Below are positions 14,880 through 28,289 of a stretch of DNA of 64,000 nucleotides, in pieces. The stretch is from Patagioenas fasciata. Taxonomy: Eukaryota; Chordata; Aves; Columbiformes; Columbidae. Each line of letters starts with the position of its first letter. Within the stretch, counting starts at the first letter, position 1. The translations under genes were made by a program, and so were the position numbers. The notes below the pieces were generated by a model. That model ran no database searches. It was not told where the DNA came from and saw nothing but the letters and a program-made list of their open reading frames with translations. Location: positions 83,118,049-83,182,048 of the forward strand of contig NC_092560.1 of assembly GCF_037038585.1 (NCBI RefSeq). Reading direction: 5' to 3'.

Positions 14880-15011
14880 CGCTGCGCGATGCCAACACCC
14901 ACTCCATCTGTTTGCCTCTGCTTTCTCGGAACCTCTATTAGCCCGCGTTGTGTTAATTACCAAACGAGCGGCTTTTGTATAGTACAGACAGTATGAGCCT
15001 CACTGAATGCG
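14880..15011. other. CpG-retaining patch in SMAD2 intron 2
   Basis: Nine CpGs in about 132 bases, including GCTGCGCGATG, GCCCGCGTTG and AAACGAGCGG around a GTTAATTACC homeodomain-type core, inside an otherwise CpG-poor intron. No open frame or splice-site pair stands out. It may be an intronic regulatory element kept under selection or unmethylated; this is inference from base composition only. Confidence 0.3.
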
Positions 15012-15361
15012 TAGTCACCTGGACAAACAGCACAGAAACAGAACAATCCCAATCGCAGCAGGGTTATCAATGACAATATTCAGATTTCTTAAGGGGCAAT
15101 TTAATTCAATTTTTGCTCTCAGTTTCTAAAAAAAAAAAAAAAAGCTTGTAGGTGTTGAGTTGTTTTAGGTTTCAATGATGAAAAAGTATCAAGTACTGTA
15201 TCAAATTCACTGGAAATCTCCAAGGGGACCAGAATTTTGTGAAACCACAACTGAAACTTCTGTTGAGGGAATAATGCAGCAGTTGCAAACAGAAGCATCC
15301 CACAACACTTGGCAATATCTACACTGAGTTAAACAGTACTAGTAATTAAATCTAAGGCTAA

Positions 15362-15386
15362 ACACACACACACACACACACACAAA
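15362..15386. repeat. (CA)n microsatellite
   Basis: About twelve uninterrupted CA units, followed by ACTAAACACAAAACC. Probably length-polymorphic between individuals. Confidence 0.95.
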
Positions 15387-17705
15387 ACTAAACACAAAAC
15401 CCTCCCCACGCGGAAAGGTCGGTCACATCAAAACCACATCTCAGCAGCTTAGCACCTCAAACTTCCTGCTGACTAGGAAGAAAACAAAAAGTTTCAAATT
15501 CAGCATTTTATTATTTAGCCCTGTTGATCTGCAGACCGTTAAAGACACTCATTAAAGTTAGTCTAAAGCAGCAGTTTCATTAACGTACTAAATCCAAGAC
15601 CAAGAATCTCCAGAAGTCATTGCAGTACTGAGCTGACATTTGCTCTTTCTTGGGAACCCAGAACCCAGACTACTGCTGTCAAAGTTAAATTATATCAACA
15701 GTCCAAAAGCCAACTATGAAACTCAAGAATTCTGTGTAGCACTGCTGGCAACCCTGATACCTCACCCCTTAATACCAAAACCATTTCTTAGTTTAATTTT
15801 AAACCTTGTGTAATAACTAAAACCATGTGAAGTGCTCTCCAGGCTACCAGCTTCTCCTGAAGTAGTAAAGAAAAATAAAACGCAGGTCCAGTCTTTTTTA
15901 CAGCGGACTAGAGGGTAGAGGAAGATTGTCAATCACAGCCCAGCAAGGATTGCTGGTCACAATATGGAGCCTATACAGAGTACAACTGAGGTTGTAGTCC
16001 GTTTTAAATAATTATTTACTATATTTACCTTAACGCAAAACAATCACGCATGTGGGAGGAGATAGTCAAATACAGATGACAAGTACACTATGAAAACAAT
16101 GATAAAGTGGCATTCAGTTTGTATCTCCCAACACCATCTTCAAAATTAAACAACAGTTCCTCTGAAGTAGTAACATTTACTGCCCCAGTACCTCTGCAGA
16201 AGAGCTCTAGGAAGTCTCTCTAAGAGCTCTAAAAGTTAGATGTACATTTTATATCAAGTGAAGTTCTGTATGACACATGGACTTTCTGTCATATGAAACG
16301 CCTTCCACTTAAGCATTTTGTCTCTGTCATGATAAATATTTGCTAAAAATCATAGAGTCATCACATGTCAACTCAGAAAGTCCATGTCTCTGCAGGTTCC
16401 AATCTCAGTTTACTGATATACACTTAAGACAAGAAAACTCAAATATTTTATTTCTATTTTTTTTCCAGCTGGCAAAAGGAAGGAAGCAGAAAGAAAACCC
16501 AGAGAATTTTGGGACTGCTCTAGGGAAGAAAATACAAGCAGAGGGCAGCATAGGAAACAAAAGGTGAACAGAAAAGAGAGAGAACAGAATTCAAGTTGCC
16601 ATTTATTCAGAACGTACTTATGATTTTTCCCAGAAAGCTGTGTCAAATCTGAAGGAGAATGCTAAAACCATTATCAGATCTAACAGCTATAACACATTTG
16701 ATATATGGAAATCACTACTGACACCAGTCAAATCTAGGTTGTGCTATGATTAATACAAAGTTTAAAAGTAGCTGGGGCAAATGTGCTAATGAGGAACTTA
16801 AGTTCATAAACCAGATGCATTTTCTCTCCCCTAGAAAGTATTCCAAGTGTCAATGGGCTAAGTGCCCAGAATATTCCCGTGCCACCAGATCCTCTAAATT
16901 TTCCTAGAAAAATACACCTGTGAAGTGATTTGACACTTATGTCACACATAATGAGCTTACACATGCACCTTAGTGGGATTTCTGTACAGCGTGAATTGAG
17001 AGTAGACTGCATTATACTTACAAACATAACCCTTGCCTCTCACACAGCAGCTGCTGTGAATTAAGTTGAGAAATTCAAAGGGGTAGAATGCAAGTCGTTC
17101 ACCTAGATGTATATACATATGAGGAGCAGAAGAGTAGTTCTAGAAGTACTCCAGGTTATTAAACAAAAAGCACTTTTGTTAACCAATAACAAATAATAAT
17201 TACAGTAAATAAACTGGTATTCAGGCAACCTGCCTCTAAAGAGAAAATTCCCCTTCAAAAGGGAGAATGGATGCAGCTTGTACAACTTAAAATAAAACTA
17301 CTATATACAACTGAAAATAATTAGATGACTGAAGTATTGACCAAGGAAAAACTAGTCTTTTTATTTTTTTTTTTTTTACAGTAGTGTAGATTCAAGTTTG
17401 CCCCTCCGATTACAGACAGGTTATTAAATAAAAGCATAAGGCAGAGCTACAAACTAAGAGCTGTGCTAGGCACCACCAGAATACAACACAAATTAGAATC
17501 TACATAGTAATGGAAATTGAAACGTAAAGTTACCATTAGAAACTGTGACTTTACAAAGCAAGCACTATGTAAAACTAAAACATGTTTTAGAGAATCAAAA
17601 TCATGCAGCTGATTTTTTTTTTAGTCATTTGTTCACAGGATGGCCTAAATATCCATACGGTTGTTTCTTAAGCGGTTGTAACAATTTCAAACACAACAGT
17701 ACTTA

Positions 17706-17999
<294 letters not shown>

Positions 18000-19621
18000 C
18001 TAAAAACACAAATCAAAACAGACACGTTAGCACTGAGGTTTTACATGAAACAAATATTAATACCTTGCTTAGGACCTTTCATTACTAAATGCCATAGAAC
18101 ACTGCAACCCAGAACAAGGTAGATAATAGTTCAGAAATTGTCTTCATCATGGTTCAGAATTTCACCATTAAAGTTAAAATGCAAGTTTGCTGCAGACTCT
18201 TCAACAGTTAAGGCTATTGTTGGATTACATTTAATTTTTCTGCAAGTCTTTCCTGCCTAAAGTCAACTCCAGAAAACAAAGACGTTAACTTGAGTCTTAA
18301 CTTTGCACCTAGGCTGGCTGGTTTTAGCCATTTATTAAAAATTTCCACACATGATTGACACATTGCATACACATATATGCACATTCTGCCCATCTCCAAA
18401 TTAATTTAGCAAGCCAAATTGCATTTTGAATGTAATTTAGTCATTATGGCTTGATAGAAGTCTTCCAATAGCCAGCCATTTCACAAGCCTTTTCTCATTT
18501 TGTTAGTCATATTTTAAATAACTAACAACTTCTGTTTCACTGAGGACACTGATTTGAAATTCTCTCACAAATTTGGTAATAAGCTTATTCCCATCTTGCA
18601 CTCTAGAGTTCAATGGTCCACAGAAAATGAAACTTCTCAACTGGTAGCACTTAAAATCATCAAGTCTTTCAAAATTCATTAAAGGATATCTAAAATCTGA
18701 GTTTGCAGACACCTGAGCAGTAGAACTGTGTTTTCAATTTTGATAGTAACAACTACCTGATCAGGTTGTTTATATAAAATGAAAGATTAGAAGTGATGCT
18801 GAAACTTGGGCTATGTTTAGCATCCACTGCAATTTGCACTTCGAATCATTTTAAAGAAAAATGATAGCCATTTAGAAAAAAAAAAAAAAATTGTTCTTGC
18901 AGCTCTTATTAGGCTAGTTTGAGGTATTAAAACATAAGCCTCAAATCAACCGTATTATTTCAGGCAGACAGATGTTAGAAATTGCTTGAAGACATAATGG
19001 CCCTATGGGTTGAAGTCAAAAACAACCTTATTTCCAAGGAGTAAATGGGTATTTGATGTCCAGAAAGTTACCTTATTTCCAAGCTGTATAAATTAGTTCG
19101 GTCACCTGAAAATATTTTGTTTCAGCTAAGAGCTAACACTACCTTCAGGCTACTTAATTTGAGATCTGAGGGCAGCTTACAAATTTCGCCATCATGTACA
19201 GGCACGTGCCTCATTTCTACCCAAAATGTACCAACTTCATCCTATTGAAATTTTCCATCTGCAAAACAGCATGGATTATTTGGGAAGCTTCAAGCTACAG
19301 TATTCATGGTTAATTTACACCTCATCATACCTGCACAGTTTCAGTGAGGGCTGACAGGTCAAACAAACACTAAATCATATTCTACAGGTAACTTTAAATC
19401 ATACCTTTCCAACTTCCACGAGACAGAACATTCAGCAGCAATGACATTTCAGTTTCAATAAAATATACCTCCAAAAACGAGCTTCTGAGAGCACCTAAAA
19501 ATATGACTGAAGCAAGAATTGTAGTTTTCTGGGGTCAAGGAGACACAGGTTCCAATTAAGAGGGACTCAAGATTAACATTAACTTTATGAAGCCATTCAA
19601 AAGACTCTATTCCAAATTAGA

Positions 19622-19893
19622 GAACCACAGAATGGTTTTAGTTAAAAATAATTTAATCCAACCCCCTGGCACAGATCACTAGATCAGGTTGCTCAAAGTT
19701 CTGTCCAACCTGACTTTCAACACTTCCAATGATGGCACATCCACAATTTCTTTGGGTAACCTGTTCCAATGTCTCAAAACTCTCATAGTAAAAAATTTCT
19801 TCCTTATATCCAATCTAAACCTAGTCTTCCAGTTTAAAACCTTTGTTCCTTGTCCTGTCAGTACAGGCCTTGGTAAAAAGTCAAAGCTTCTTC
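19622..19893 (-). repeat. CR1 LINE fragment, sense on minus strand
   Basis: The plus strand reads the CR1 3' end in reverse: ACCACAGAATGGTTT at the 3' terminus, then AATCCAACCCCCTGGC, GGGTAACCTGTTCCAATG, AAATTTCTTCCTTATATCC, and CCTTGTCCTGTCAGTACAGG. It is more diverged than most copies right of 29 kb, so it is an older insertion, in the same orientation as SMAD2. Confidence 0.92.
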
Positions 19894-21749
19894 ACAAGAC
19901 TATAATACGAAAAGAACTTTTATTCTTTGAGTAATGTTACATTATTACATAATTGTCCCAAATATTTCAGACTACAGGTTTTGCAGATCACAAAAGCGTT
20001 GCACAGGAGCCCTGGCTGCTAGAAACACAAGAAAAATAAACTCAATATCCAATTTTTTTCAAATTAAACAGTGACTAAGACACTCAGGGTACAGTTTCAA
20101 GGGGAGCCAAGCCAACCCAACCCAACAGCTTCGGGCCATAAGAAGCCCCGGTCTCCATTCTTTCTTTCCACCTCGGCACTAGTGCTAACACCTTTCCAGA
20201 AAGACTCTGGGAGTTAACTAAATAAAAACTAATTAACTGAGGGTTTTTTGGTGTTTTGTTTTGTTTTTCCCTGAGGGAACCACGGTCACTCAGACCTTTA
20301 TAAAGACTTCACTGACTGAGCAAAGCCAACACGAGATTCTTCAGAGGCAAGAAATTCAAAAACACCAAAGCAAAGACGATAACTTCTTCCGCAGCAAAGA
20401 TCCCGCTTTGAACACCACCAATTGGTGGTTTAACATCTGAGCAATGAATTCAATGCTGACAGACACATGCAACCAAGTCCCAGTATCGCTGCTTATCCAC
20501 ACACCAATTCTTCTCCTGTTTGCCGAGCTCACTGACACATAATATACATATTTCCTGCTCCTTAGCTTCAAATTCGACACCTTCCAATTCCACAGAATAC
20601 TCCTTCGATTGTCAGCCTTATAAAATACACACTTCAGAAGGGCCTTATTTACCACCAGGGCAAACTGACTATTCTTCCAGGCCCTCTAAACATCCTCATT
20701 GCTTTTATCTAATTTTTCAGCTTTACAATACCTCTCGTGATGAGGTGTCCAATTTTGCAATATTCTCTCCCCTAAGACATAACACTGATCTATATACAAT
20801 TTTCTGGATTCTCTGGTGCTCTATTTTCTTTTTTAAACTAAGATTTGCTTTCCTGCTTCAAATGCATATTTTAAGTCTCGTAGTATGGAAGAAAATTTAG
20901 AAACCCCATACGTTTCGGTTTTCTTTTACAGTTGAATTCCCATACTATTTTGACATACTCAGAGGTTTAAAAAAATAATAATAAGAAGAATCTTTCTTTT
21001 CCCATTTCCAAAAGACTGGCCATGCAGACATAACTAATTTGAAATTTCCAAATATTATACTCGGTTTTAACCAGTTCCCCAACAGACATTTGCTCATCCC
21101 GTTTCTGCAGAAGCTGTCAAAAAGTACAGGTTGATCTGATTTTAAAAAATAAAAGGACACACTTAAAGAGCCCTTTATTACAATTATTATTGCAGCTTAG
21201 CAGCTGTTTAAAAAAAAAACAAATAAAAAATCAACATACACCACAGCTGCACACTAAAAATCTGAGAAGCTTAAACTAACTTTTTCCTTCTAGCTATTGT
21301 TTTGCCATGACAGGGCTTTGCCAGGGGTATCAATAAGAATTTCACTAAATTCTTCCCATATTGGCCCCATATCTTTGAGAAGCTGAGCAGAGAGAATGTG
21401 ACACAAGTAGGGCAGGACTTCACTCGGTTTAATACTTCAGTCACTTGTGATGAGTGCTCACAGGAGAGTATTTCAGCCAGTTTAATTTCTGCAAAAGTGA
21501 CACTCTGCTCCAAGCCTAGAGAAGGCACTGCAAAGTACAAGGCACAGTTAGGTTGAATTCTGAGCAATTCTGATCCATGCAAATTATGCCAGGAAAATGC
21601 AGCAAGAAAGAAATTAAGAAGAAATACCCTACTGGGTAGTGCTGTCTCCAAAGGCGGCAAAAGGATTCATTACTCAAGGAAAATGCATGAAACTGGCTGT
21701 TACATGTTGTCCATTCTCCTCATAATTCTTCAGCATCTTAAACGGTTCC

Positions 21750-22150
21750 AGCAGGAAATTAAAGGCTCCATTCCTATCTATTCCCTTTAGCAGCCGTTTA
21801 TGGACCTGTTGTCCACAAATTCATCTAACCACTTTTTGAACCTGCTTCCACCACCTCTTGTGGTAGACAGCACCAGAGTTGAACTGCCCACTTGTCTCAA
21901 GAAGTACTTTTGGTTGCTTTAATTCGATCTCTTTCTAGCATCAGAAAGTGGACCTTGTTCTACCACTGCAAGCTTTGCTAAAGAACCATGTGTGTTCATG
22001 TCGTCCACAAGCTTCAGGTTTCTGTACATCTGAATCACGTCCCTCTCCCTAAGAGAAGCCTATTAGCCTTTTGTCACAAAGAAAGTATCTGAATGCAGCT
22101 CATACAGTTTTGGAAGCTCCTCTGGTCAGATCTCAAGCCTGAAAGGTTTA
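21750..22150 (-). repeat. Ancient, strongly diverged CR1-like relic
   Basis: The plus strand resembles the old CR1 pattern shared widely among sauropsids, in antisense: TTCATCTAACCACTTTTTGAACC, then a CACCTCTTGTGGTAGACAGCACC block, AAGTACTTTTGGTTGCTTT, and later TCTGTACATCTGAATCACGTCC. No terminal repeat survives. Boundaries are approximate and the call rests on remembered consensus. Confidence 0.6.
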
Positions 22151-25100
22151 CTACTTCAATTTAACTACAAGTCCTTGAAGATACTGTATAAGGACTGATC
22201 TAAAGACGACAGAAAAAACTCTTATCAGTCTACAGTTATATTTTCATTTCTCTTTTTTATTATATTACCCTAAAGCTCTCAACACTACAATTAAAAGCAC
22301 AAAGAAATCTACACCTCACCAGGAATTTGGAGACAGAAGGTGGGCACCTTATATCAGCTGCTGAACATCCGGAAGCTGCTCAAATAAAAATTTGCCTTGG
22401 GTTCTAAAGGTATCGACCTAGATGGTCTTGGATACAATGTTTATACTAAGGGATTTAGGAGTCATTGTTGCAGCTCATTTTTGACCAGTAAATCCCGTTT
22501 CAATTCATCACCTGTAACTTTTGCCTTCAAATTGATACAGTAATATATAGAGTTTTGATCTTTGTTCCTGAAGAATCACCCTGTCACACCCTGTCTTTTG
22601 ACAATAGCCTCTTACTAAAAACATTTGTCTAGTCTTTTTCAATGTACACTTTCCTCATCCACAAAAAAAAAAGAGGATTGCTTTTTCCCCAAATGCACCC
22701 AGAAAACAATTATTGCCAACACTGCCAAAAATATTTTCACACTGCTAAAATGGTCACAGATTAAATACATGCTTAATATGCAACATACCTTCCTCCTCGC
22801 AATATAGTTGTTGTTACTTCCTTCTAGTCTACAGTTAACCACCTGCAAAAACCAAGTACCCATTTACAGCCTTTGCTTTTAAGGACGTTAAATGTGCCTT
22901 GCCATTGCTTATTCTTTGTGTTGTCTCTCCTTTACTCATTCTCTTCTATTGAGGTCCAACATCACAGCCCAAATTTGATCTTTTACCTTCCTATGTACTA
23001 TTCCCACTACAATGTATCGACATACTGGGCCTCTGTGAGTAACTGTAAGTAGATTTTTGAGACCCCTTTCTCAGCTCAACTACAGTTAATTACTAGTATC
23101 AAGGCAGCAGTGTGATAGAGAGAAAAAAAAAAAAAAAAACAAACTTCCACTATGTTATCCATGTTCTCTGGATTACGCCTTAAAAATACAGCTTTGAATA
23201 CTCAAAAGAGGACTCACTCTGTTGCCCAGAGAGTTGCGAGTGTGTTTCCAGATTGCTGGAACACAGGGAGCACGTGCTGTTATTCCCAACAGATTAAAAC
23301 TGGAAAATTTACAATTTGCCTAACTTTGGTGGTATTTGTTTCATCTCTGCCCCTGTTCTGTATCTCCGCTTCCTGATGCACACGTGCTTCTATAGTAGGT
23401 CAAACGGTGTCATAGTTGGCAACTTTTAAAGTCACAGTTTGAGTCATGTCTGCTATTATTCCATTCTACTGTGGCTCTCTGGAACAAGTATTAAATATTA
23501 AGCCCATGATCCCAGTAATAACTAAGCATAAAAGACGAAGACAACCTTAAGGGCAGCATGCTAAGTAGACTAAAATCTTCAAGGGAAATTCTCCTTTCCT
23601 GAGCGTCTGGAACACACTACAAATACACTGGTGCTACCAAAAATATCAAGTGATTTCTGGCTAATTTATTCCAAAGCCTTATGCAACATATTTCATATCA
23701 GTCTGCTTATTCGTCTTAAACTTGAAATAAAGAAATCTGATCTCTCCTGGTTTTACTAGAAGTATTCTGGCTTAGAGGAATTTCATTCGCAAGAGCTATT
23801 CTGGAATAAAGAGGACAGAAGTTAAGCTCCCAAGGAAAGAAGATCGAGGAAAATAATTTGTGGCATTTGAGAGAGAGTCTACAAGTTCATTTCCTCCCTA
23901 TTTTAGTCCTGGTTTTGTGATTTTTTTGAAAACGCAATGGTTTTTTTTTTCATTAGTCCTGGAATTTGGACAAGATTCTTTATTGATTTCACCCAGTGCA
24001 CAGTATTTCAGATCTTTAGGAGAGGAGGAAATATCCACCCTTTCCCCTCACAGGCATCCCCGTGATATTAGTGGTTTCAGAATAAGGCCACATTAATTGA
24101 AGCATCGTCTAATTAAGGCAGTATCAAGACCTTACGTTAGACTAAACAGTACTGAGAGCTGAAGTTTTAAAGGGTATAGCTTATGTAGCAGTGCATATGT
24201 CTTCTATATTAATCCAAAGTCATTAAGACTGATAGAAATGATAAAACAAGCATTTCATCTTGCCTTGAACGGAAGCAAAACTAATTTCTGATCCATTTCT
24301 GGATACTTTAGGCTGTGTTATTCCAAACGACAAGAAGGCAGTTTATTCACAGCGGAATCTGAGAAAGTTTTCCCGATGTTCACGATCTCAACTCACGGGA
24401 AATCTGAATTCTGTATGAAGTTAGAACTAAAATCCAAGCCAGTCTTTTCCCTTTCACATAGGATACGCTCTAGTTAAATAACTCAGTGGAACTGACAAGA
24501 CAAGGTATTTCACTTCTATTGTAACCACACCCCCTCCAAAAACTGTCTTTTGAGATTTCAGAAGGGATAATCCTTTCTTCTTCCCCTACACACACATACT
24601 AAAAAGACCTGGTTTTGTCATAGTGGAGAAGTTCAAACCTGCAGTCACACACATACTTTTCTGAAGCTTTGACACGAGCTGATGAAGTTCAAGGCAGGTT
24701 TCTTGTCATCTGGGGGGACAGAAGGGAGAAAAATTCTTCCTCTGAGTCAGCTTTAGCATGAGGATTTTGTAACGAGCCTATCTACAGATGCAACTTCCAC
24801 AGGAATTTTTAGGTTATTTTGCTCTACTATTGCATCTTGATACTCTGTGCAACTGTATTATCTTTATACAGCTCATTGAAAGCAGAATTACCCACCTAAT
24901 TTGAAAGCAGACTTTTTTCCTCTCACTCATTTCACGAAGTTTGATTATGAATCAAATGAGAAAACTCATGTTTCTCATACACAGAACTAAAAGAAGCTTG
25001 ATCGTGGTGTTATGAAAGCTTCAGAAGCTGGACTTTTCTTCAATTACTAAGGACTGTAGCAGATTACAAACAAATGTAATAAAAAAACCCTACGTTGCTA

Positions 25101-28100
25101 TTAGAAAATTAGCACACTGTTACACATGTATTCAAGGTATATTAAAATTGCATGCAACTAAAGACATGAGAAAGAAGAGATGTTAATTTTACTGACCTTT
25201 GATTAAACTACTAATAGGACCAACGTATTTTAGCAACTCTCCTAGAATTACAAAAGAGGAAAATTACCACAGTAGCAGTCAGTCAATCCAGCTGTCTCTG
25301 CAAAGCACCATACTTCTTCCACCTACTTAGTATTATGAACAACCCCACAATATTGCTTCTTAAAACTAAAATACCTTAATAGCCCCACAAAAGCACTGAA
25401 TAAGCACTTCAAACCACAGCAGTTGAAGCCCTTCTCACCTCATTTGTTTTGACTAAAATTTTCCATGTGTAACAGGCAAGTGTCAGTTCCACTATTTTAG
25501 AAAATAAAATTACTCCTGGGCTAAATCTGACAGGAATATTCACAGAATTGATTAGCAGGTACCTGTTTCAAATTTTCTCTATGGCTTAGCAGCTTCTCCA
25601 CTTTCTTAAACCACAAACAATTGCATTTAACCATTAGTTAATGAAAGTTCACTTTCAATACAGGCCTAAGGTAAATGTTCTTCAAACAAGCCAGCCCCCC
25701 CCAAGTCCCTGATAAGCAGAGTTCGCTCTGCACCAAAGAGCATCTTGTGTTAAGCTCATATTGCTTCAGTGTAATTAAATCAAGCTTGAGCCCCACACTA
25801 AACTGATAAGAAACCCAGGAGCTGCTCTCCCACAGCCTCTTCTTGGTCTTACTTCACACTATGGTTGTCAAAAGCACATAATCATAATAAAATATCATCT
25901 GGAATGATGCCTGTAACACAGATTCTCTACTGGAAGTGGAGAAAAGCATTTAGGAAGGTTTTCTGCAGTAGCCAATTTCTTCTGGCCCAGAGAGGATTGA
26001 ACACAGGGCTGCCTGTACTCTCCATTCTATTACAAAAAACCTAATCCCATCGCATGACCTGCAGCAATTCAGTTTAACAAATCAACAATTACAAATATTT
26101 TGGCAAAGTAAGCTTAGGTATTGTTTGCCTCTCGGCACAGTTCACAACCAGTTTGTGGCTTTATGATATAAGTCATTAAATCCAATCTGAAAAGCAGAAT
26201 TTACAGCTCACTTAGCAAGTCAGGCCCATAAATGGATGCTTTCAATTACAGGGCATTTACATGCACAATCATTAAGGCAGCATTGAATACATTTGAAAAC
26301 TCTAGAATACTTTTTATAATAATTAAAACTTTGTGTACTGTTCTTTATACAAACAAAACTGAGGAATTCTCTTCAGTCTCAAGCAGAGCTCAGATTCATT
26401 GTTATCCAGAACCTACTACAAAGCCTGTTCTCCCAGTACTTTTGTGGGAAAGGGATTAGAGAGATGGAAACAAGTTTTGGGTTTTAAAGTTGCTCTCAGA
26501 AGCAGAAATTTTTCTTTAGGCTCCAATAAATTCAATTATATCAACTGGTGCTTGGCACTTCTGAAAGATCAAGTGTAACAGGAAAACGGAGAACCCAGGA
26601 GCACCTTTCATTTGGAGATTCACTGTGTAATTCAAGCTTATTTGATTTTGTTCATGAATCTAACTTCTGGAGGAAGGAAAAGAAGAGATCAGTTAAAAGA
26701 CCAATTTTTTAACCTCATTTTTTTCAATTTTGTTCTTCATCATCACGCAAAACCTCAGGAAAGTTGACAAGTTCTTCTCCAAGATCTTATTAAACACATC
26801 CAGCTTCCCCCACGAAGAAAACTGTAACTTCAAACATTTTTGTTCTTTTTGGCGACTGTCAGGGTACTCTGAGTCTTACCCACAGAACCACTAAAAAAAA
26901 ATCAACTACCAGGTTGCTCTATTAAACAGCCCAATATATTGTTAAATGTATACTTAGACTCACCTTTGAGCTCAGTTTAAACCACCTTAAATGAGATCCT
27001 CACCTCCTTCTCTTTAAAGGCATTTGTAACTAATGTTATCTTTCATCAGGATAGTGCTAAACAAATGGGGGGAAGCAACTTCAAAACCTCCTCTTTATTT
27101 ATATTGTTATTCCCCTCTAGCTCCCTACATTTTGTAAATGCTACAGTTTTTAAGCTACACTTCAGAACAAACACACACCAAAAAATCTATTCACACACCA
27201 TGCAAGCTCCAACACCACATTAGAACACTGGAAAGTCTAAAAAACAACCTTGTTCTGCTAAGAGAAGCTTTAACAAGACGTTTTGTTTTGGGTTTTCTCC
27301 TTTTTTCCAGCGTGGAGAACAAAGTAAAGACTAATTGGTCTCTCACTACAGAGTCCAGCCCCCACAGAAATAATGTCATGAATCAGTTTGAAAGTACAGC
27401 TCTCCAGGCTAAGAGGGGAACACCAAAGAACGGACAAACCTGCTGTTACATGCGGTCTCCTAATAAGCTGTCATTATATACTTCTTGCTACAGATGGAAT
27501 CTGACTCGTTTATAACCAGGAGCTGTGATAACATGAGCTCTACACCCAATATACACCGGTTGAAGCATTTTCAGAAACACTCATTTGGTAAATCCAGCAC
27601 ATAAAACTTTTTCTTAACACTATCCACTTGCTTGTTAAGTGTTTGAAAGGAGCATAACACGCGTTTGTTATTCTTTTTTTCAGTCAAATACTGTGATGGA
27701 CAACCAAAAAGACACTAGACTTGGCTGCAGTCTGAATCCCAGCTGTTCAATTCAACAGCTCTCCAAGACTATCACAAGGGCTCTTCACCCTTTTTTTCTT
27801 TTATTTCTCCAGAGTGAGGAATGAAAAATAAAAATACCACAGTGTCACTGTTTCTCTTCCCTTCTACTCCCCACCAAAAAAAAAAATCGCAAATAGGAAC
27901 TAACTCTACAACTCTGCAAGAACACCGACTATTTATCACAACACAACTACTTATCAGGGCAGATGAAACACTTAACAGATCGCGTTTGTTGACATCTTAT
28001 AATGCATAGAGACAGCTACAGCATCAAAACCAGAGCCATGAAGAAAATCACTGATCTCCACTCCTGTGGCCATTTCTCGTGTAGGCAGCGTGTATTTAAC

Positions 28101-28289
28101 ACCCGTGGCTCTGCACCAGGACATGACCAGACAAAAGGGTTCAAGACCCTCGCGACCCTCGACGCTTCTTTACAACTCGCTCCTAAACTTTCTCCACCAC
28201 CCCAGCACACCTGAGCTCCGCAAGAAGCGCAGAGCTGGGTGGGGAGACGAAGAAGCAGAACTTTACCGTTTTTCCTCGTTTACATCCCG

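Larger units (their letters stand above)
18000..28266 (-). other. SMAD2: SMAD2 intron 1
   Basis: Spans from the exon 2 acceptor to the promoter CpG island. The right boundary is uncertain because exon 1 is non-coding. Two candidate donors on the minus strand are ACG|GTAAAG (exon ending at 28267) and AGG|GTGAGG (exon ending at 28326). Content is AT-rich unique sequence, one CR1 copy at 19.6-19.9 kb, one strongly diverged CR1-like relic near 21.75-22.15 kb, and long A runs near 18.87 and 23.12 kb. No other gene is visible. Confidence 0.75.

Noticed and set aside
20690-20780. Possible degraded CR1 (CGTGATGAGGTGTCCAATTT)
   Set aside because: Resembles an old CR1 motif over about 40 bases only; too short and diverged to call.
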